Source: Croceibacterium sp. TMG7-5b_MA50 (lineage in GTDB: Bacteria > Pseudomonadota > Alphaproteobacteria > Sphingomonadales > Sphingomonadaceae). From it: 64,000 nt of DNA. The notes under the pieces are model-generated. The model saw only the letters and a list, made by a program, of their open reading frames with translations, was not told the DNA's origin and made no database searches. The first letter of the stretch is position 1, and every line of letters starts with the position of its first letter. Position numbers and translations under genes: made by a program. The stretch spans positions 1,878,001 through 1,942,000 of the forward strand of contig NZ_CP156082.1 of NCBI RefSeq assembly GCF_039830145.1. The letters run 5' to 3'. This document shows, piece after piece, positions 9,093 through 17,974 of this stretch.

Positions 9093-10474
9093 CCCGTCCG
9101 CAGGCCCAGGAAGCGGCTGGCCCGGGCGGACCGGCGCAGCACGCTTTGTTCCAGCGCCACCAGCACCGCCAGGCTTATCCCGAACAGCGGCACCACGAAG
9201 CCGAGCAGCACCGTCAGCGCCACCAGCGCCCAGCTATGGCGCAGCTGCCCCTGCGGCGGCGGCGCGCCCAGTCTGCCGGTGGGCCGCCGCCGCCACCACA
9301 GGACGAGGCCGGCCACCGCCATGAGTGACAGGCCGGCTACCACCGCCAGGCCCAGCAACTGGTTGGCCCAGCCGAACAGCGCGCCTTCATGGATGGCGAT
9401 GCCATAGCCGACCGCGCGGTCGATCGGGTGCCGGTCGGCGAAATCGAGCCTGCCGACGACCTGCCCGGCGGTGCCGTCCACCTCCACCGCGTCACGCAAG
9501 GGGCGATTGACGGAATTGCTGGCCGCCCGCCAGATCATGCTGCCGGCCTCCGCCGGGGGAGTGACATGGACGGGGCCGGCGAGATCCAGCCCGGCCACCG
9601 CCGGCACCACCTGGTCGAGCTGCGCCAGCGCTGCGGGCGCGGCAGGCTGCACCATCCCGTGATGCGCGTGATCGTCCGCCCGTGCGCCACGCGCCGCGCG
9701 GTCCAGCGCGGCGCGGCTGGCGGCCTCCGCCGCGGAGCCTTGCGACCAGTCCACCGGCCCGGCGCTCTGTCCCGTGACCTGCCGCACATGTGCTAGGTAA
9801 TCGCTCCAGCTCAGCGCCCAGGGCAGGCCCGACAGGATCAGGAACGCGGCGGCGAGTGACAGCCAGACGCCCGTCACCGCGTGCAGGTCGCGCCACACGA
9901 TCCGCCCGCGTGCGGTCAGCCGGGGCCACAGCACGCCGGCCCAGCCCTTGCGCCCGCGCGGCCACCACAGGAACAGGCCGGACAGCAGCAGAATCACCGT
10001 CCAGCTCGCCGCCAGTTCCACCAGAGCGGAGCCGGGGCGACCCGCCTTCAGCTCCCCATGCAGGCGCGCGATGAAGCGCATCAGCCGCGCCTCCTCCGCC
10101 ACCCGGTACAGCACGGCGCCGGTCGCGGGGTGGAGGTAGACCCGCGTCTCCACCGCGCCCACGCCCACGATCACGCGCTGCGCGTCGTCCGGTTCGTCGG
10201 GCAGGATGAAGCTGTGCAGCACCGACCCCGGCACCGCGCCTTCCGCCCGCAGCGCCAGTTCGGATGGCGGCAGGCGCGGCCCCTCCAGCCGGAGCGTGTC
10301 GTATGGCCGGTCCAGCCACGCCTCGATCTGCGGTTTGAACAGGTAGATCGCGCCGGTGGCGGACAGCCACAGGATGAACGGCGCGGCGAACAGGCCGGCA
10401 TAGAAGTGCCAGCGCCACACGGTGGCATACCAGCGTTCCGCGCGCATGGGCGCGCGCTCGGACGGGGAGGACAT
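9089..10474 (-). CDS. PepSY-associated transmembrane protein
   Basis: A protein of about 461 residues with four or more membrane segments: WHFYAGLFAAPFILWLSA near the start, a pair around LFLWWPRG and LAAAFLILSGLPWALSW, and two near the C-terminus. PepSY-type periplasmic regions lie between them (GAVLYRVAEE; EVDGTAGQVVGRLDF). A His cluster (DDHAHHGM) is present in the second loop. Relatives are often linked to siderophore uptake or ferric-reductase functions, but the role is unproven. The start is uncertain: ATG 10474 is used here, with GTG 10504 and ATG 10447 as alternatives. The DUF2946-like gene upstream is probably co-transcribed. Confidence 0.8.
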   Translation of the reverse strand: MSSPSERAPMRAERWYATVWRWHFYAGLFAAPFILWLSATGAIYLFKPQIEAWLDRPYDTLRLEGPRLPPSELALRAEGAVPGSVLHSFILPDEPDDAQRVIVGVGAVETRVYLHPATGAVLYRVAEEARLMRFIARLHGELKAGRPGSALVELAASWTVILLLSGLFLWWPRGRKGWAGVLWPRLTARGRIVWRDLHAVTGVWLSLAAAFLILSGLPWALSWSDYLAHVRQVTGQSAGPVDWSQGSAAEAASRAALDRAARGARADDHAHHGMVQPAAPAALAQLDQVVPAVAGLDLAGPVHVTPPAEAGSMIWRAASNSVNRPLRDAVEVDGTAGQVVGRLDFADRHPIDRAVGYGIAIHEGALFGWANQLLGLAVVAGLSLMAVAGLVLWWRRRPTGRLGAPPPQGQLRHSWALVALTVLLGFVVPLFGISLAVLVALEQSVLRRSARASRFLGLRTG

Positions 10475-10528
10475 GAGAAAGCGATCCACTACTGACGGGA
10501 ACACGGGCCGCGCACCGGCGGCAGGCGG

Positions 10529-10945
10529 TCAGTGGTGGGGCGGGGGTCCGGTGGCGGGCGGTGGCGGGGCGGCGAGGCCGCGGCCGATCATCACGGATCG
10601 CGGCAGCGGCGGCACACCCATGTCCGGGAACGATGCGTCTGACAGCGCGACGGGCGGCGATGGCAGCAAAGCGGCGGATGGCAACGCGGCATGGGGGCAG
10701 GTCTTGCCGTCCGCATCATCGGCGCCGTCATCGTCCAGCGCCGCCGCCAGCAGGCTGTTCGCGGCCGCCAGTGCCTGCTCCCGCGCTTGACCGTGCAATC
10801 CGGCGGAGCACAGCGTGATCGTCACGCCGGCGGCGGAGGCTCGCGGCATCCACCCGCGCGGCACAGCAACGCCCGCCAGCACGGCCAGCAGCAGGAGCAC
10901 CAGCCCGCTACGCCGCACCACGCCAAGGATCGCTCCGTGCCCCAT
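10529..10945 (-). CDS. DUF2946-like exported protein
   Basis: A 138-residue protein with an N-terminal hydrophobic segment (GLVLLLLAVLAGVAV) followed by the RGWMPRASAAGVTITLCSAG block characteristic of DUF2946-type proteins. The middle is acidic (DDDGADDADGKTCPH) and the C-terminus is Pro-rich with two terminal histidines. Such small proteins often accompany TonB receptors or PepSY proteins in metal-related loci, and here a PepSY gene lies 54 bases downstream. Metal handling is inference. The family assignment rests on one conserved block. Confidence 0.65.
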   Translation of the reverse strand: MGHGAILGVVRRSGLVLLLLAVLAGVAVPRGWMPRASAAGVTITLCSAGLHGQAREQALAAANSLLAAALDDDGADDADGKTCPHAALPSAALLPSPPVALSDASFPDMGVPPLPRSVMIGRGLAAPPPPATGPPPHH

Positions 10946-10969
10946 CGATCGGTGGTCTAGCCGGTGCTG

Positions 10970-11434
10970 CTACGCCTGACCATCCACCGGGCGGCAGCGT
11001 TGCAACCCGGTGCGGCGGCACTGCGCCACCAGCTCGCCGCGCTGGTTGAAGGCCCGGTGCGCGAAGGTGACGATACCCTGATCCGGCCGCGACCTGCTGG
11101 GCCTCAGTTCCAGCACCTCCGTCTCGATCCGCAGCGTGTCCCCGACGAACACTGGCCGCGGGAACCGCACCTCGTCCCATCCTAGATTGGCGACCGCGGT
11201 GCCCAGCGTCGTGTCGCCGACCGACACGCCCACCATCAGCCCCAGCACGAACACCGAATTGACCAGCACCTGCCCGAACTCGGTACCCGCCATGTATTCC
11301 GCATCGAGGTGCAATTGGGCGGGATTGTGCGTCAGGGTGGAGAACAGCAGGTTGTCCGTCTCCGTCACGGTGCGGCGGATCGGGTGGGCGAAGACCTGCC
11401 CCACCGCCAGTTCGTCGAACCACAGGCCCGCCAT
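10970..11434 (-). CDS. MaoC-like hot-dog fold dehydratase
   Basis: A 154-residue single hot-dog protein of the MaoC family, which hydrates or dehydrates enoyl-CoA-type thioesters. The hydratase region is visible as [18 protein letters not shown] near residues 34-50, with [17 protein letters not shown] further on, as in mesaconyl-CoA and related hydratases. It has no signal peptide. It is transcribed divergently from the I78 inhibitor lipoprotein gene. The exact substrate cannot be read from the sequence. Confidence 0.82.
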   Translation of the reverse strand: MAGLWFDELAVGQVFAHPIRRTVTETDNLLFSTLTHNPAQLHLDAEYMAGTEFGQVLVNSVFVLGLMVGVSVGDTTLGTAVANLGWDEVRFPRPVFVGDTLRIETEVLELRPSRSRPDQGIVTFAHRAFNQRGELVAQCRRTGLQRCRPVDGQA

Positions 11435-11523
11435 TGTCTCGCCTCCATCTCCCGTGCCAAGGCGTTAGCCTGGGGGGAGCGGGCGCGCCACCCATGCGTT
11501 GCCGCTGCCAAAGGAGAACGATC

Positions 11524-11832
11524 ATGACCAACCGGCTGCCGCTGATCCTGCTTGCCGCCCTGTCGCTGACCGGCTGCAAGGCGCACTGGGACAATGTGCG
11601 CGAGGAAATGGCCCATACGCGGGACGATCCCGCCTGCGATGCCAGCGGGGTGCAGGGGCTGATCGGCCAGAAGGTCGACACCGCCATGGGCGAACGCCTG
11701 CGCAAGGGGACCCGTGCGAAGGACCTGCGCTGGGCGCCGCCGAACTCCGCCCTGACGATGGATTACCGGCCCGACCGGCTGACCGTCGCCTATGACGAGG
11801 ATATGGCCATCACGCAGATCACCTGTGGCTGA
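11524..11832 (+). CDS. Peptidase inhibitor I78 family lipoprotein
   Basis: A 102-residue lipoprotein. The leader ends in the lipobox LSLTGC (Cys near 16). The C-terminal part (CDASGVQGLIGQKVD, then SALTMDYRPDRLTVAYDE and a terminal CG) matches family I78 protease inhibitors. The ATG at 11524 follows AAAGGAGA; an upstream start at 11434 is less likely. The protein is probably anchored in the envelope, where it may inhibit serine proteases. Its stop overlaps the start of the next gene by 8 bp. Confidence 0.85.
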   Translation: MTNRLPLILLAALSLTGCKAHWDNVREEMAHTRDDPACDASGVQGLIGQKVDTAMGERLRKGTRAKDLRWAPPNSALTMDYRPDRLTVAYDEDMAITQITCG

Positions 11833-12862
11833 CAGAAGCGGGGTCGGCATCTGGCGGCAGGGCGCCGTCGGGCGCATCCGGCTGGCGCGCGGCGGGGCGC
11901 TGAACGCCCTTACTCCGGCGATGGTCGCGGCGATGACGGCGGCGCTGCTGGAATGGTGGGATGACGATACGCTCGGCACCATCATCCTGGATCACGACCC
12001 GGCCCATCGTGGCTTCTGCGCCGGGGGCGACGTCGCCTGGATGCGGCGGCAATTGCTGGCGGGTGAGCGGGCGGAGGTGCGGCGGTTCTTCCGCGACGAG
12101 TACCGCCTGAACCACCTGCTGCACACCTGTCCCAAGCGGCTCGTCTGCTTCATGGACGGGCCAACGATGGGCGGCGGCGTGGGTCTGGCGCTGCCGTGCC
12201 TGTACCGCATCGCCACCGAGAACACGGCTCTCGCCATGCCGGAAGGATCGATCGGCCTGTTCCCCGATGTCGGCACCGGCTGGTACCTGCCGCGCCTGCC
12301 ACATCATATCGGGGCCTTCCTGGCGCTGACCGGCGCACGGCTGGACGGGGCGGAATGCCTGTGGGCTGGCCTTGCCACCCACTACCTGCCGGCGGCAGCG
12401 CTGGAGGACGCGATCGCCGCGATCACCGCCGATCCCGACGCGATAGAGGATGTGCTGGAACGCCTTGCCGCCGAACCCCCGCCCGCGCGGCTGGCGGGCA
12501 ATGCCGAGAAGATCGAGCGGCTGTTCGCCGGCAGGTCGCTCACCGCGATCCGCGCCGCACTGGCGGCGGACGACAGCCGCTGGGCCGGGAAGGAACTGGC
12601 GGCAGTGGATGCGCGGTGCCCCACCAGCGCCGCGGTCGCGCTGCGGCTGTTCGCCACGCAGGTGCCGGACTTCGCCGCGCAGATGGCGCAAGACTACCGG
12701 ATCGCCATCCGCATGATCGACCGCCCCGACTTTGCGGAGGGCGTGCGCGCGGTGCTGGTGGACAAGGAAGGGGAGCCGCTCTGGCAACCTCCGCCGAACG
12801 CGGCGGAGCTGGAAGCGCTGTTCGCGCCGCTGGCTGACGGGGCGGAGTGGACGCCGCTGTAG
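11825..12862 (+). CDS. 3-hydroxyisobutyryl-CoA hydrolase (crotonase superfamily)
   Basis: A 345-residue crotonase-fold protein. The oxyanion-hole segments FCAGGDVAWMRR and GPTMGGGVGLAL are present, with PEGSIGLFPDVGTGWYLPRL, which distinguishes hydroxyisobutyryl-CoA hydrolases from ordinary enoyl-CoA hydratases. It would release 3-hydroxyisobutyrate in valine degradation. I prefer the GTG at 11825, which overlaps the preceding stop within GTGGCTGA, over the TTG-type start further upstream. The rest of the valine pathway is not adjacent. Confidence 0.85.
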   Translation: MADRSGVGIWRQGAVGRIRLARGGALNALTPAMVAAMTAALLEWWDDDTLGTIILDHDPAHRGFCAGGDVAWMRRQLLAGERAEVRRFFRDEYRLNHLLHTCPKRLVCFMDGPTMGGGVGLALPCLYRIATENTALAMPEGSIGLFPDVGTGWYLPRLPHHIGAFLALTGARLDGAECLWAGLATHYLPAAALEDAIAAITADPDAIEDVLERLAAEPPPARLAGNAEKIERLFAGRSLTAIRAALAADDSRWAGKELAAVDARCPTSAAVALRLFATQVPDFAAQMAQDYRIAIRMIDRPDFAEGVRAVLVDKEGEPLWQPPPNAAELEALFAPLADGAEWTPL

Positions 12863-12900
12863 CGCCCTTGCCCGCCCCCAAGAAAATCTGCCCTGCCCGC

Positions 12901-12927
12901 CCGCTTGTGCAACGGCTGCGCAAGCGG
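12901..12927 (+). promoter_or_regulatory. Hairpin in the cysD leader
   Basis: CCGCTTGTGC (12901-12910) pairs with GCGCAAGCGG (12918-12927) over ten positions, including one G-U pair, around a seven-base loop. The stem ends 16 bases before the cysD ATG. No T-run follows, so it is not a typical terminator for the preceding gene. It could affect ribosome access or be bound by a sulfur regulator. The structure is seen directly; the role is inference. Confidence 0.35.
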
Positions 12928-12943
12928 CACTTCGCGCCCCGAT

Positions 12944-13846
12944 ATGCACCGCCTGACGCACCTCCAGCGGCTTGAGGCCGAATCGATCCACATCATGCGC
13001 GAGGTCGTGGCGGAGGCGCAGCGACCGGTGATGCTGTATTCCATCGGCAAGGACAGCGCGGTGATGCTCCACCTCGCCCGCAAGGCCTTCCACCCCGCGC
13101 CCCCGCCCTTCCCGCTGCTGCATGTCGACACGACGTGGAAATTCCGCGCCATGTACGCCATGCGCGAACGCGCGGCGGACGCGGCGGGCATGCAATTGCT
13201 GGTGCACCACAACCCGGAGGCGATGGAGCGCGGCATCAACCCGTTCGACCACGGCCCGCTGCATACCGACATGTGGAAGACGCAGGGGCTGAAGCAGGCG
13301 CTCGACAAATATGGGTTCGACGCGGCCTTCGGCGGCGCCCGCCGGGACGAGGAGAAGTCCAGGGCGAAGGAGCGCATCTTCTCCTTCCGCACGGCGAACC
13401 ATGGCTGGGATCCCAAGAACCAGCGGCCGGAACTGTGGAACCTCTACAATGCGCGCAAGCACCGGGGCGAGAGCATCCGGGTGTTTCCGCTCAGCAACTG
13501 GACCGAGCTCGACATCTGGCAGTACATCATGGCTGAAGGGATCGACATCGTTCCCCTCTACCTCGCCGAACCGCGCCCCACGGTGGAGCGTGACGGCATG
13601 CTGCTGATGGTGGATGACGACCGCTTCCCGCTACTGCCGGGGGAGGAGCCGGTGATGCGTTCCGTCAGGTTCCGCACGCTCGGCTGCTACCCGCTGACGG
13701 GCGCGGTCGAGAGCGGGGCCGCGACGCTGCCGGAGGTCGTGCAGGAGATGCTGCTGACCACCACCAGCGAACGGCAGGGCCGCGCCATCGACAAGGACGA
13801 AGGCGGCGCCGGCATGGAGAAGAAGAAGCAGGAGGGGTATTTCTGA
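12944..13846 (+). CDS. cysD: Sulfate adenylyltransferase subunit 2
   Basis: The 300-residue catalytic subunit of ATP sulfurylase, which with CysN forms adenosine 5'-phosphosulfate from sulfate and ATP. The PP-loop motif is [18 protein letters not shown] near 35-52. [19 protein letters not shown] near 130 and the C-terminal KKKQEGYF are typical. The ATG at 12944 gives the usual N-terminus; an earlier start at 12905 would add 13 residues. Its stop overlaps the cysNC ATG by one base (TGATG), indicating tight coupling. Confidence 0.96.
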   Translation: MHRLTHLQRLEAESIHIMREVVAEAQRPVMLYSIGKDSAVMLHLARKAFHPAPPPFPLLHVDTTWKFRAMYAMRERAADAAGMQLLVHHNPEAMERGINPFDHGPLHTDMWKTQGLKQALDKYGFDAAFGGARRDEEKSRAKERIFSFRTANHGWDPKNQRPELWNLYNARKHRGESIRVFPLSNWTELDIWQYIMAEGIDIVPLYLAEPRPTVERDGMLLMVDDDRFPLLPGEEPVMRSVRFRTLGCYPLTGAVESGAATLPEVVQEMLLTTTSERQGRAIDKDEGGAGMEKKKQEGYF

Positions 13847-15783
13847 TGGCCACCCTCCCCGACGAGACCCGCGCCTACACCCCCGACGCCCTGATCGCGG
13901 AGGATATCGGCGCCTACCTGCAGCAGCACCAGAACAAGGGGCTGCTGCGGTTCATCACCTGCGGCAGCGTGGATGACGGCAAGTCCACGCTGATCGGCCG
14001 CCTGCTATACGACAGCAAGATGATCTTCGAGGATCAGCTCGCCGCGCTGGAGGCGGACAGCGCGCGTGTCGGCACGCAGGGGCGGGAGATCGACTTCGCC
14101 CTGCTGGTGGATGGCCTCGCGGCGGAGCGCGAGCAGGGCATCACCATCGATGTCGCCTACCGCTTCTTCTCCACGGAACGGCGCAAGTTCATCGTCGCCG
14201 ATACGCCGGGGCACGAACAATACACCCGCAACATGGTGACCGGCGCCTCCACCGCCGACCTGGCGGTGATCCTGGTCGATGCGCGCAAGGGCGTGCTGGT
14301 GCAGACGCGGCGCCATTCCTTCCTGTGCCAGCTGCTGGGCATCCGTCATCTGGTGCTGGCGGTGAACAAGATGGACCTGGTCAGGTACGATCAGCCCACC
14401 TTCGACGCGATCGTCGCCGATTACCGCGCCTTTGCCGCCAGCATCGGGGTGGAACAGTTCACCGCCATCCCGCTGAGCGGGTTCAGGGGCGACAACATCA
14501 CCGCTGCCCCCTCCGCCAACACGCCGTGGTATGCCGGGCCCAGCCTGATGCACCACCTGGAAACGGTCGAGGTCGGCAACGATGTGGCGCAGGAACGCGC
14601 CTTCCGCATGCCGGTGCAATGGGTCAACCGGCCCAATCTCGACTTCCGCGGCTTCGCCGGGCAGATCGCCAGCGGCGTGGTGCGTCCGGGTGACGCGGTG
14701 CGGATCGTGCCCTCGGGCCGCACCACCACGATCAAGGCGATCGAGACCTTCGATGGCCCGCTGGACCAGGCGGTCGCTGGCCAGTCGGTCACGCTGACGC
14801 TGGCGGACGAGGTCGATTGCAGCCGCGGCGACGTGATCGCCGCGGCGGAGCATCCGCCCGAAGCGGCCGAGCAGTTCAAGGCCAGCATCGTGTGGATGGG
14901 GGAGGAGGCGATGATCCCCGGCCGCGCTTACTGGCTGAAGCTTGGCACGCAGATGGTCAGCGCCAGCGTCGCCGCCCCCCGTTACGAGATCGACGTGAAC
15001 ACGCTGGAACATCTGGCCAGCCCCACGCTGTCGTTGAACGGCATCGGCGTGGCGGAGGTCACGGCCGACCGGCCGCTGGTGTTCGAACCCTATGCCGACA
15101 GCCGGGCGCTGGGTGGCTTCATCCTGATCGACAAGCTGACCAACGCGACCGTCGCCGCCGGCCTGTTGCAGAACGCGCTGCGCCGCGCGCAGAACATCCA
15201 CTGGCAGGCGCTGGACGTGGATCGCCACGCCCATGCCGCGCTGAAGGGGCAACAGCCGCAGGTGCTGTGGTTCACCGGCCTGTCGGGCAGCGGCAAGTCG
15301 ACCATCGCCAATCTGGTCGAAAAGAAGCTCCACGCCGCCGGGCGCCACACCTTCCTGCTGGATGGCGACAACATCCGCCACGGGCTGAACAAGGATCTGG
15401 GCTTCAGCGAGGTCGACCGGATCGAGAACATCCGCCGCGTGGGCGAGGTCGCCAAGCTGATGACCGATGCCGGGCTGATCGTGCTGACCGCCTTCATCAG
15501 CCCCTTCCGGGCGGAGCGGGAGCTGGTGCGCGGCCTGATCCCCGATGGCGAGTTCCTGGAAATCTTCGTCGACACCCCGCTGGAAGTCGCCGAGGCGCGG
15601 GATACCAAGGGGCTGTACCGTCAGGCACGGGAGGGCAAGCTGCCCAATTTCACCGGCATCTCCAGCCCGTACGAGGCGCCCGAGCGGCCGGAACTGCGCA
15701 TCGACACCACCCGTATCACGCCCGAACAGGCGGCGGAGATGATCGTCGCGCGGGTGCTGGGCGAATGGAGCCCGGTTCTTTGA
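13846..15783 (+). CDS. cysNC: Bifunctional sulfate adenylyltransferase subunit 1 / adenylylsulfate kinase
   Basis: A 645-residue fusion. Residues 1-440 are the CysN GTPase, with [17 protein letters not shown] near 39, [12 protein letters not shown] near 121 and NKMDL near 175; it drives APS formation with CysD. Residues 450-645 are APS kinase (CysC), with P-loop GLSGSGKST near 478 and [15 protein letters not shown] near 506, making PAPS. The fusion is normal in many alphaproteobacteria and channels APS directly. It overlaps cysD by one base and cysQ at its 3' end. Confidence 0.96.
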   Translation: MATLPDETRAYTPDALIAEDIGAYLQQHQNKGLLRFITCGSVDDGKSTLIGRLLYDSKMIFEDQLAALEADSARVGTQGREIDFALLVDGLAAEREQGITIDVAYRFFSTERRKFIVADTPGHEQYTRNMVTGASTADLAVILVDARKGVLVQTRRHSFLCQLLGIRHLVLAVNKMDLVRYDQPTFDAIVADYRAFAASIGVEQFTAIPLSGFRGDNITAAPSANTPWYAGPSLMHHLETVEVGNDVAQERAFRMPVQWVNRPNLDFRGFAGQIASGVVRPGDAVRIVPSGRTTTIKAIETFDGPLDQAVAGQSVTLTLADEVDCSRGDVIAAAEHPPEAAEQFKASIVWMGEEAMIPGRAYWLKLGTQMVSASVAAPRYEIDVNTLEHLASPTLSLNGIGVAEVTADRPLVFEPYADSRALGGFILIDKLTNATVAAGLLQNALRRAQNIHWQALDVDRHAHAALKGQQPQVLWFTGLSGSGKSTIANLVEKKLHAAGRHTFLLDGDNIRHGLNKDLGFSEVDRIENIRRVGEVAKLMTDAGLIVLTAFISPFRAERELVRGLIPDGEFLEIFVDTPLEVAEARDTKGLYRQAREGKLPNFTGISSPYEAPERPELRIDTTRITPEQAAEMIVARVLGEWSPVL

Positions 15784-16574
15784 CCCCGGACCTTGCCGCC
15801 GACGCCGAACTCGCCGCGAAGCTCGCCCGTGCGGCGGGGCGCATCCTGCTCGAAGTGCGCGGCTGCGATCTGCTGGGCGGCAAGCCGCTGGGCGGCGCCG
15901 GGGACAAGGTGGCGAACACCTGGCTGGTGGAAACGCTGCGATCCCTGCGGCCGGATGACGGCCTGCTGTCGGAAGAGACGAAGGACACGCCCGACCGCCT
16001 GACGAAGGATCGGGTATGGATCGTCGATCCGGTGGACGGCACCCGTGAATTCGGGGAGTCCCGCTGGGACTGGGCGGTGCATGTAGGGCTGGCGGTGAAC
16101 GGCGTCGCTGCGGCGGGTGCGGTGGCCCTGCCCGATTGCACCGGGCCGGAATGCGAGAACGGCCGCGGCCTGGTCTTCTCCTCCCACGCACCCGTACCGC
16201 TGCCTGCCGCGCAGGCCGTTCCGCGCATGGTCGTCAGCCGCACCCGCCCCGCGCCCGAGGCGCTGGCCGTCGCCGAGGCGATCGGGGCTGAGCTGGTGCC
16301 CATGGGCAGCGCCGGGGCGAAAGCCATGGCGGTGGTGCGTGGGCAGGCGGAGATTTACCTCCATTCGGGCGGGCAGTACGAATGGGACAATTGCGCCCCC
16401 GTCGCCGTGGCACAGGCCCACGGTCTGCACTGTTCGCGGATCGACGGCAGGCCGTTGCACTACAACAATCAGGACACCTGGTTGCCCGACCTGCTGATCT
16501 GCCGCCCCGAATGGGCGGACCGGGTGCTGGAGATCGTGGCCGGGCTGGCGCTTACGCCGTCCACGGCCCGGTAA
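15765..16574 (+). CDS. cysQ: 3'(2'),5'-bisphosphate nucleotidase
   Basis: A protein of about 269 residues in the inositol monophosphatase-like phosphatase family. It hydrolyses PAP, the inhibitory by-product of PAPS use, to AMP and phosphate. Metal-binding motifs are LSEETKD near 70 and [12 protein letters not shown] near 88, with [16 protein letters not shown] near 210. The start is ambiguous: the ATG at 15765 lies inside cysNC, while a TTG at 15780 would give a 4-bp overlap and an N-terminus closer to homologues. It completes the cysD-cysNC-cysQ operon. Its end overlaps the convergent phosphatase gene by 23 bp. Confidence 0.9.
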   Translation: MEPGSLTPDLAADAELAAKLARAAGRILLEVRGCDLLGGKPLGGAGDKVANTWLVETLRSLRPDDGLLSEETKDTPDRLTKDRVWIVDPVDGTREFGESRWDWAVHVGLAVNGVAAAGAVALPDCTGPECENGRGLVFSSHAPVPLPAAQAVPRMVVSRTRPAPEALAVAEAIGAELVPMGSAGAKAMAVVRGQAEIYLHSGGQYEWDNCAPVAVAQAHGLHCSRIDGRPLHYNNQDTWLPDLLICRPEWADRVLEIVAGLALTPSTAR

Positions 16575-17883
16575 TCGCCACCGTCTTGGCCGGGCTGTAG
16601 AAGTTCACGAACAGCGTTCGCCCATCCGGGCTGAAGCAGGCGCCGGCCAGCTCGGTCTGTTCGCGCAGGAACGCGATGGGGTAGGCTTGCCCGTCCGGCG
16701 TGATGCCGCGCAGGTGGTTGGCGACCACATCCGTGTACTGGTCCTCGCACACCACCAGATGGCCATTGGGCCCGACCGTCAGGTTGTCGCCGTAATCGAA
16801 CTGGTCCTTGCTCTCGCTTTCGAAGAACAGGTCCAGCGTGTCGCTGGTCCCATCCGCCGACGGACGCAGGCGGAAGATCTGCCCCAGGCCGGCCGCGCCG
16901 CCGCTGGTGCAGCAGAAGAACAGCTCGCCCTCGCCCATGTGGATGCCCTCTCCCCGTGCGAAGATCGCCGCGCCGGCGGCAGCGCCGCGATGGCGCAGAT
17001 CGTCCTGCGGGCTTTCCACATTGTCGAGGTCGATCCAGCGCACGGCGCGGGCCTGCCCGCGCACGGCACCGGTCCGCCCTTCCCAGTTGCGCGTGTCGGC
17101 CGGCCCGTCGACCAGCGCCAGCGCCTGCAACTGCCCGCCATCGGCCAGCTTGCCGCGCGTGGTGGGGACGAAGCGGTACAGCAGGCTGTCCTTCACATCT
17201 TCCGTCAGGTAGACGAAGCCGGTCGCCGGATCGACCGCCGCCGCCTCGTGATTGAAGCGGCCCATGGCCTTCAGCGGCACCGGATCGACCAGCCCCGTGG
17301 CATTGGCCGGCACTTCGAACACCCAGCCATGGTCCTGGTTGATCTTGCCGTCGGCGCGCGCGACGTTCTCCTCGCAGGTCAGCCAGCTGCCCCACGGCGT
17401 GATGCCGCCCGCGCAATTTCGGATCGTGCCCGCCAGGCTGCGGTGCTGGCCCTGCAATTCCAGCGTCGCGGCATCCAGCACCAGCGTCGTCGTCCCGCCC
17501 GGCAGTGGCACCAGGCTGCGCGCCTGCGTGTCGAAGGCCGGCCCGGCCACGCCGCCGCCATCATTGGTCGGCATCAATTCGTGGTTTCGCACCAGCGCGA
17601 TGCGGCCATTGCCGAGGTCGAAACAGCCCATGCCGTCCGCCCGGTCGGGCACGGTGAAGCCGTCGTCCATCGTGTCGCCCAGGCTGGAGATCACCCGATA
17701 GGTGAAGCCCCGTGGCAGATCGAGCAGCCCCGCCGGATCGGGCTGCAACGGACCGTAGCTGAAGCCGGCACCGGGCGCGGTCGTTGCACTCAGCGGCACC
17801 CGCATGCAGCCGCTGGCTGCCAGCGCGGCAAAGGCGCTGCCGGTAGCGGCAAGGAAGCGGCGGCGATCGGCGGCGAAGGTCAT
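16552..17883 (-). CDS. PhoX-family (DUF839) exported phosphatase
   Basis: A 443-residue protein with a twin-arginine leader (DRRRFLAATGSAFAALAASGC) that also contains a possible lipobox ending at Cys 26. The body matches DUF839/PhoX alkaline phosphatases, which are calcium- and iron-dependent: RNHELMPTND near 100, NCAGGITPWGSWLTCEEN near 170 and FNHEAAAVDP near 215. It probably removes phosphate from organic esters in the periplasm. The start at 17883 places the Arg pair close to the N-terminus; the frame is open for 68 more codons upstream, but these look non-coding. It lies 91 bases after ligD. I see no convincing PHO box before it. Confidence 0.82.
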   Translation of the reverse strand: MTFAADRRRFLAATGSAFAALAASGCMRVPLSATTAPGAGFSYGPLQPDPAGLLDLPRGFTYRVISSLGDTMDDGFTVPDRADGMGCFDLGNGRIALVRNHELMPTNDGGGVAGPAFDTQARSLVPLPGGTTTLVLDAATLELQGQHRSLAGTIRNCAGGITPWGSWLTCEENVARADGKINQDHGWVFEVPANATGLVDPVPLKAMGRFNHEAAAVDPATGFVYLTEDVKDSLLYRFVPTTRGKLADGGQLQALALVDGPADTRNWEGRTGAVRGQARAVRWIDLDNVESPQDDLRHRGAAAGAAIFARGEGIHMGEGELFFCCTSGGAAGLGQIFRLRPSADGTSDTLDLFFESESKDQFDYGDNLTVGPNGHLVVCEDQYTDVVANHLRGITPDGQAYPIAFLREQTELAGACFSPDGRTLFVNFYSPAKTVAITGPWTA

Positions 17884-17974
17884 GGCAGCATTTTTCCGTG
17901 AGATGATGTGCGACGCGAACGGTTTCGTTAGCGCGGCGCCATGAACCGGCCATGTGTCAGGATCAAGAAGCCAG

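Noticed and set aside
14005-16191. 728-codon minus-strand frame opposite cysNC and cysQ
   Set aside because: It is antisense to two well-supported sulfur-assimilation genes and resembles no protein.
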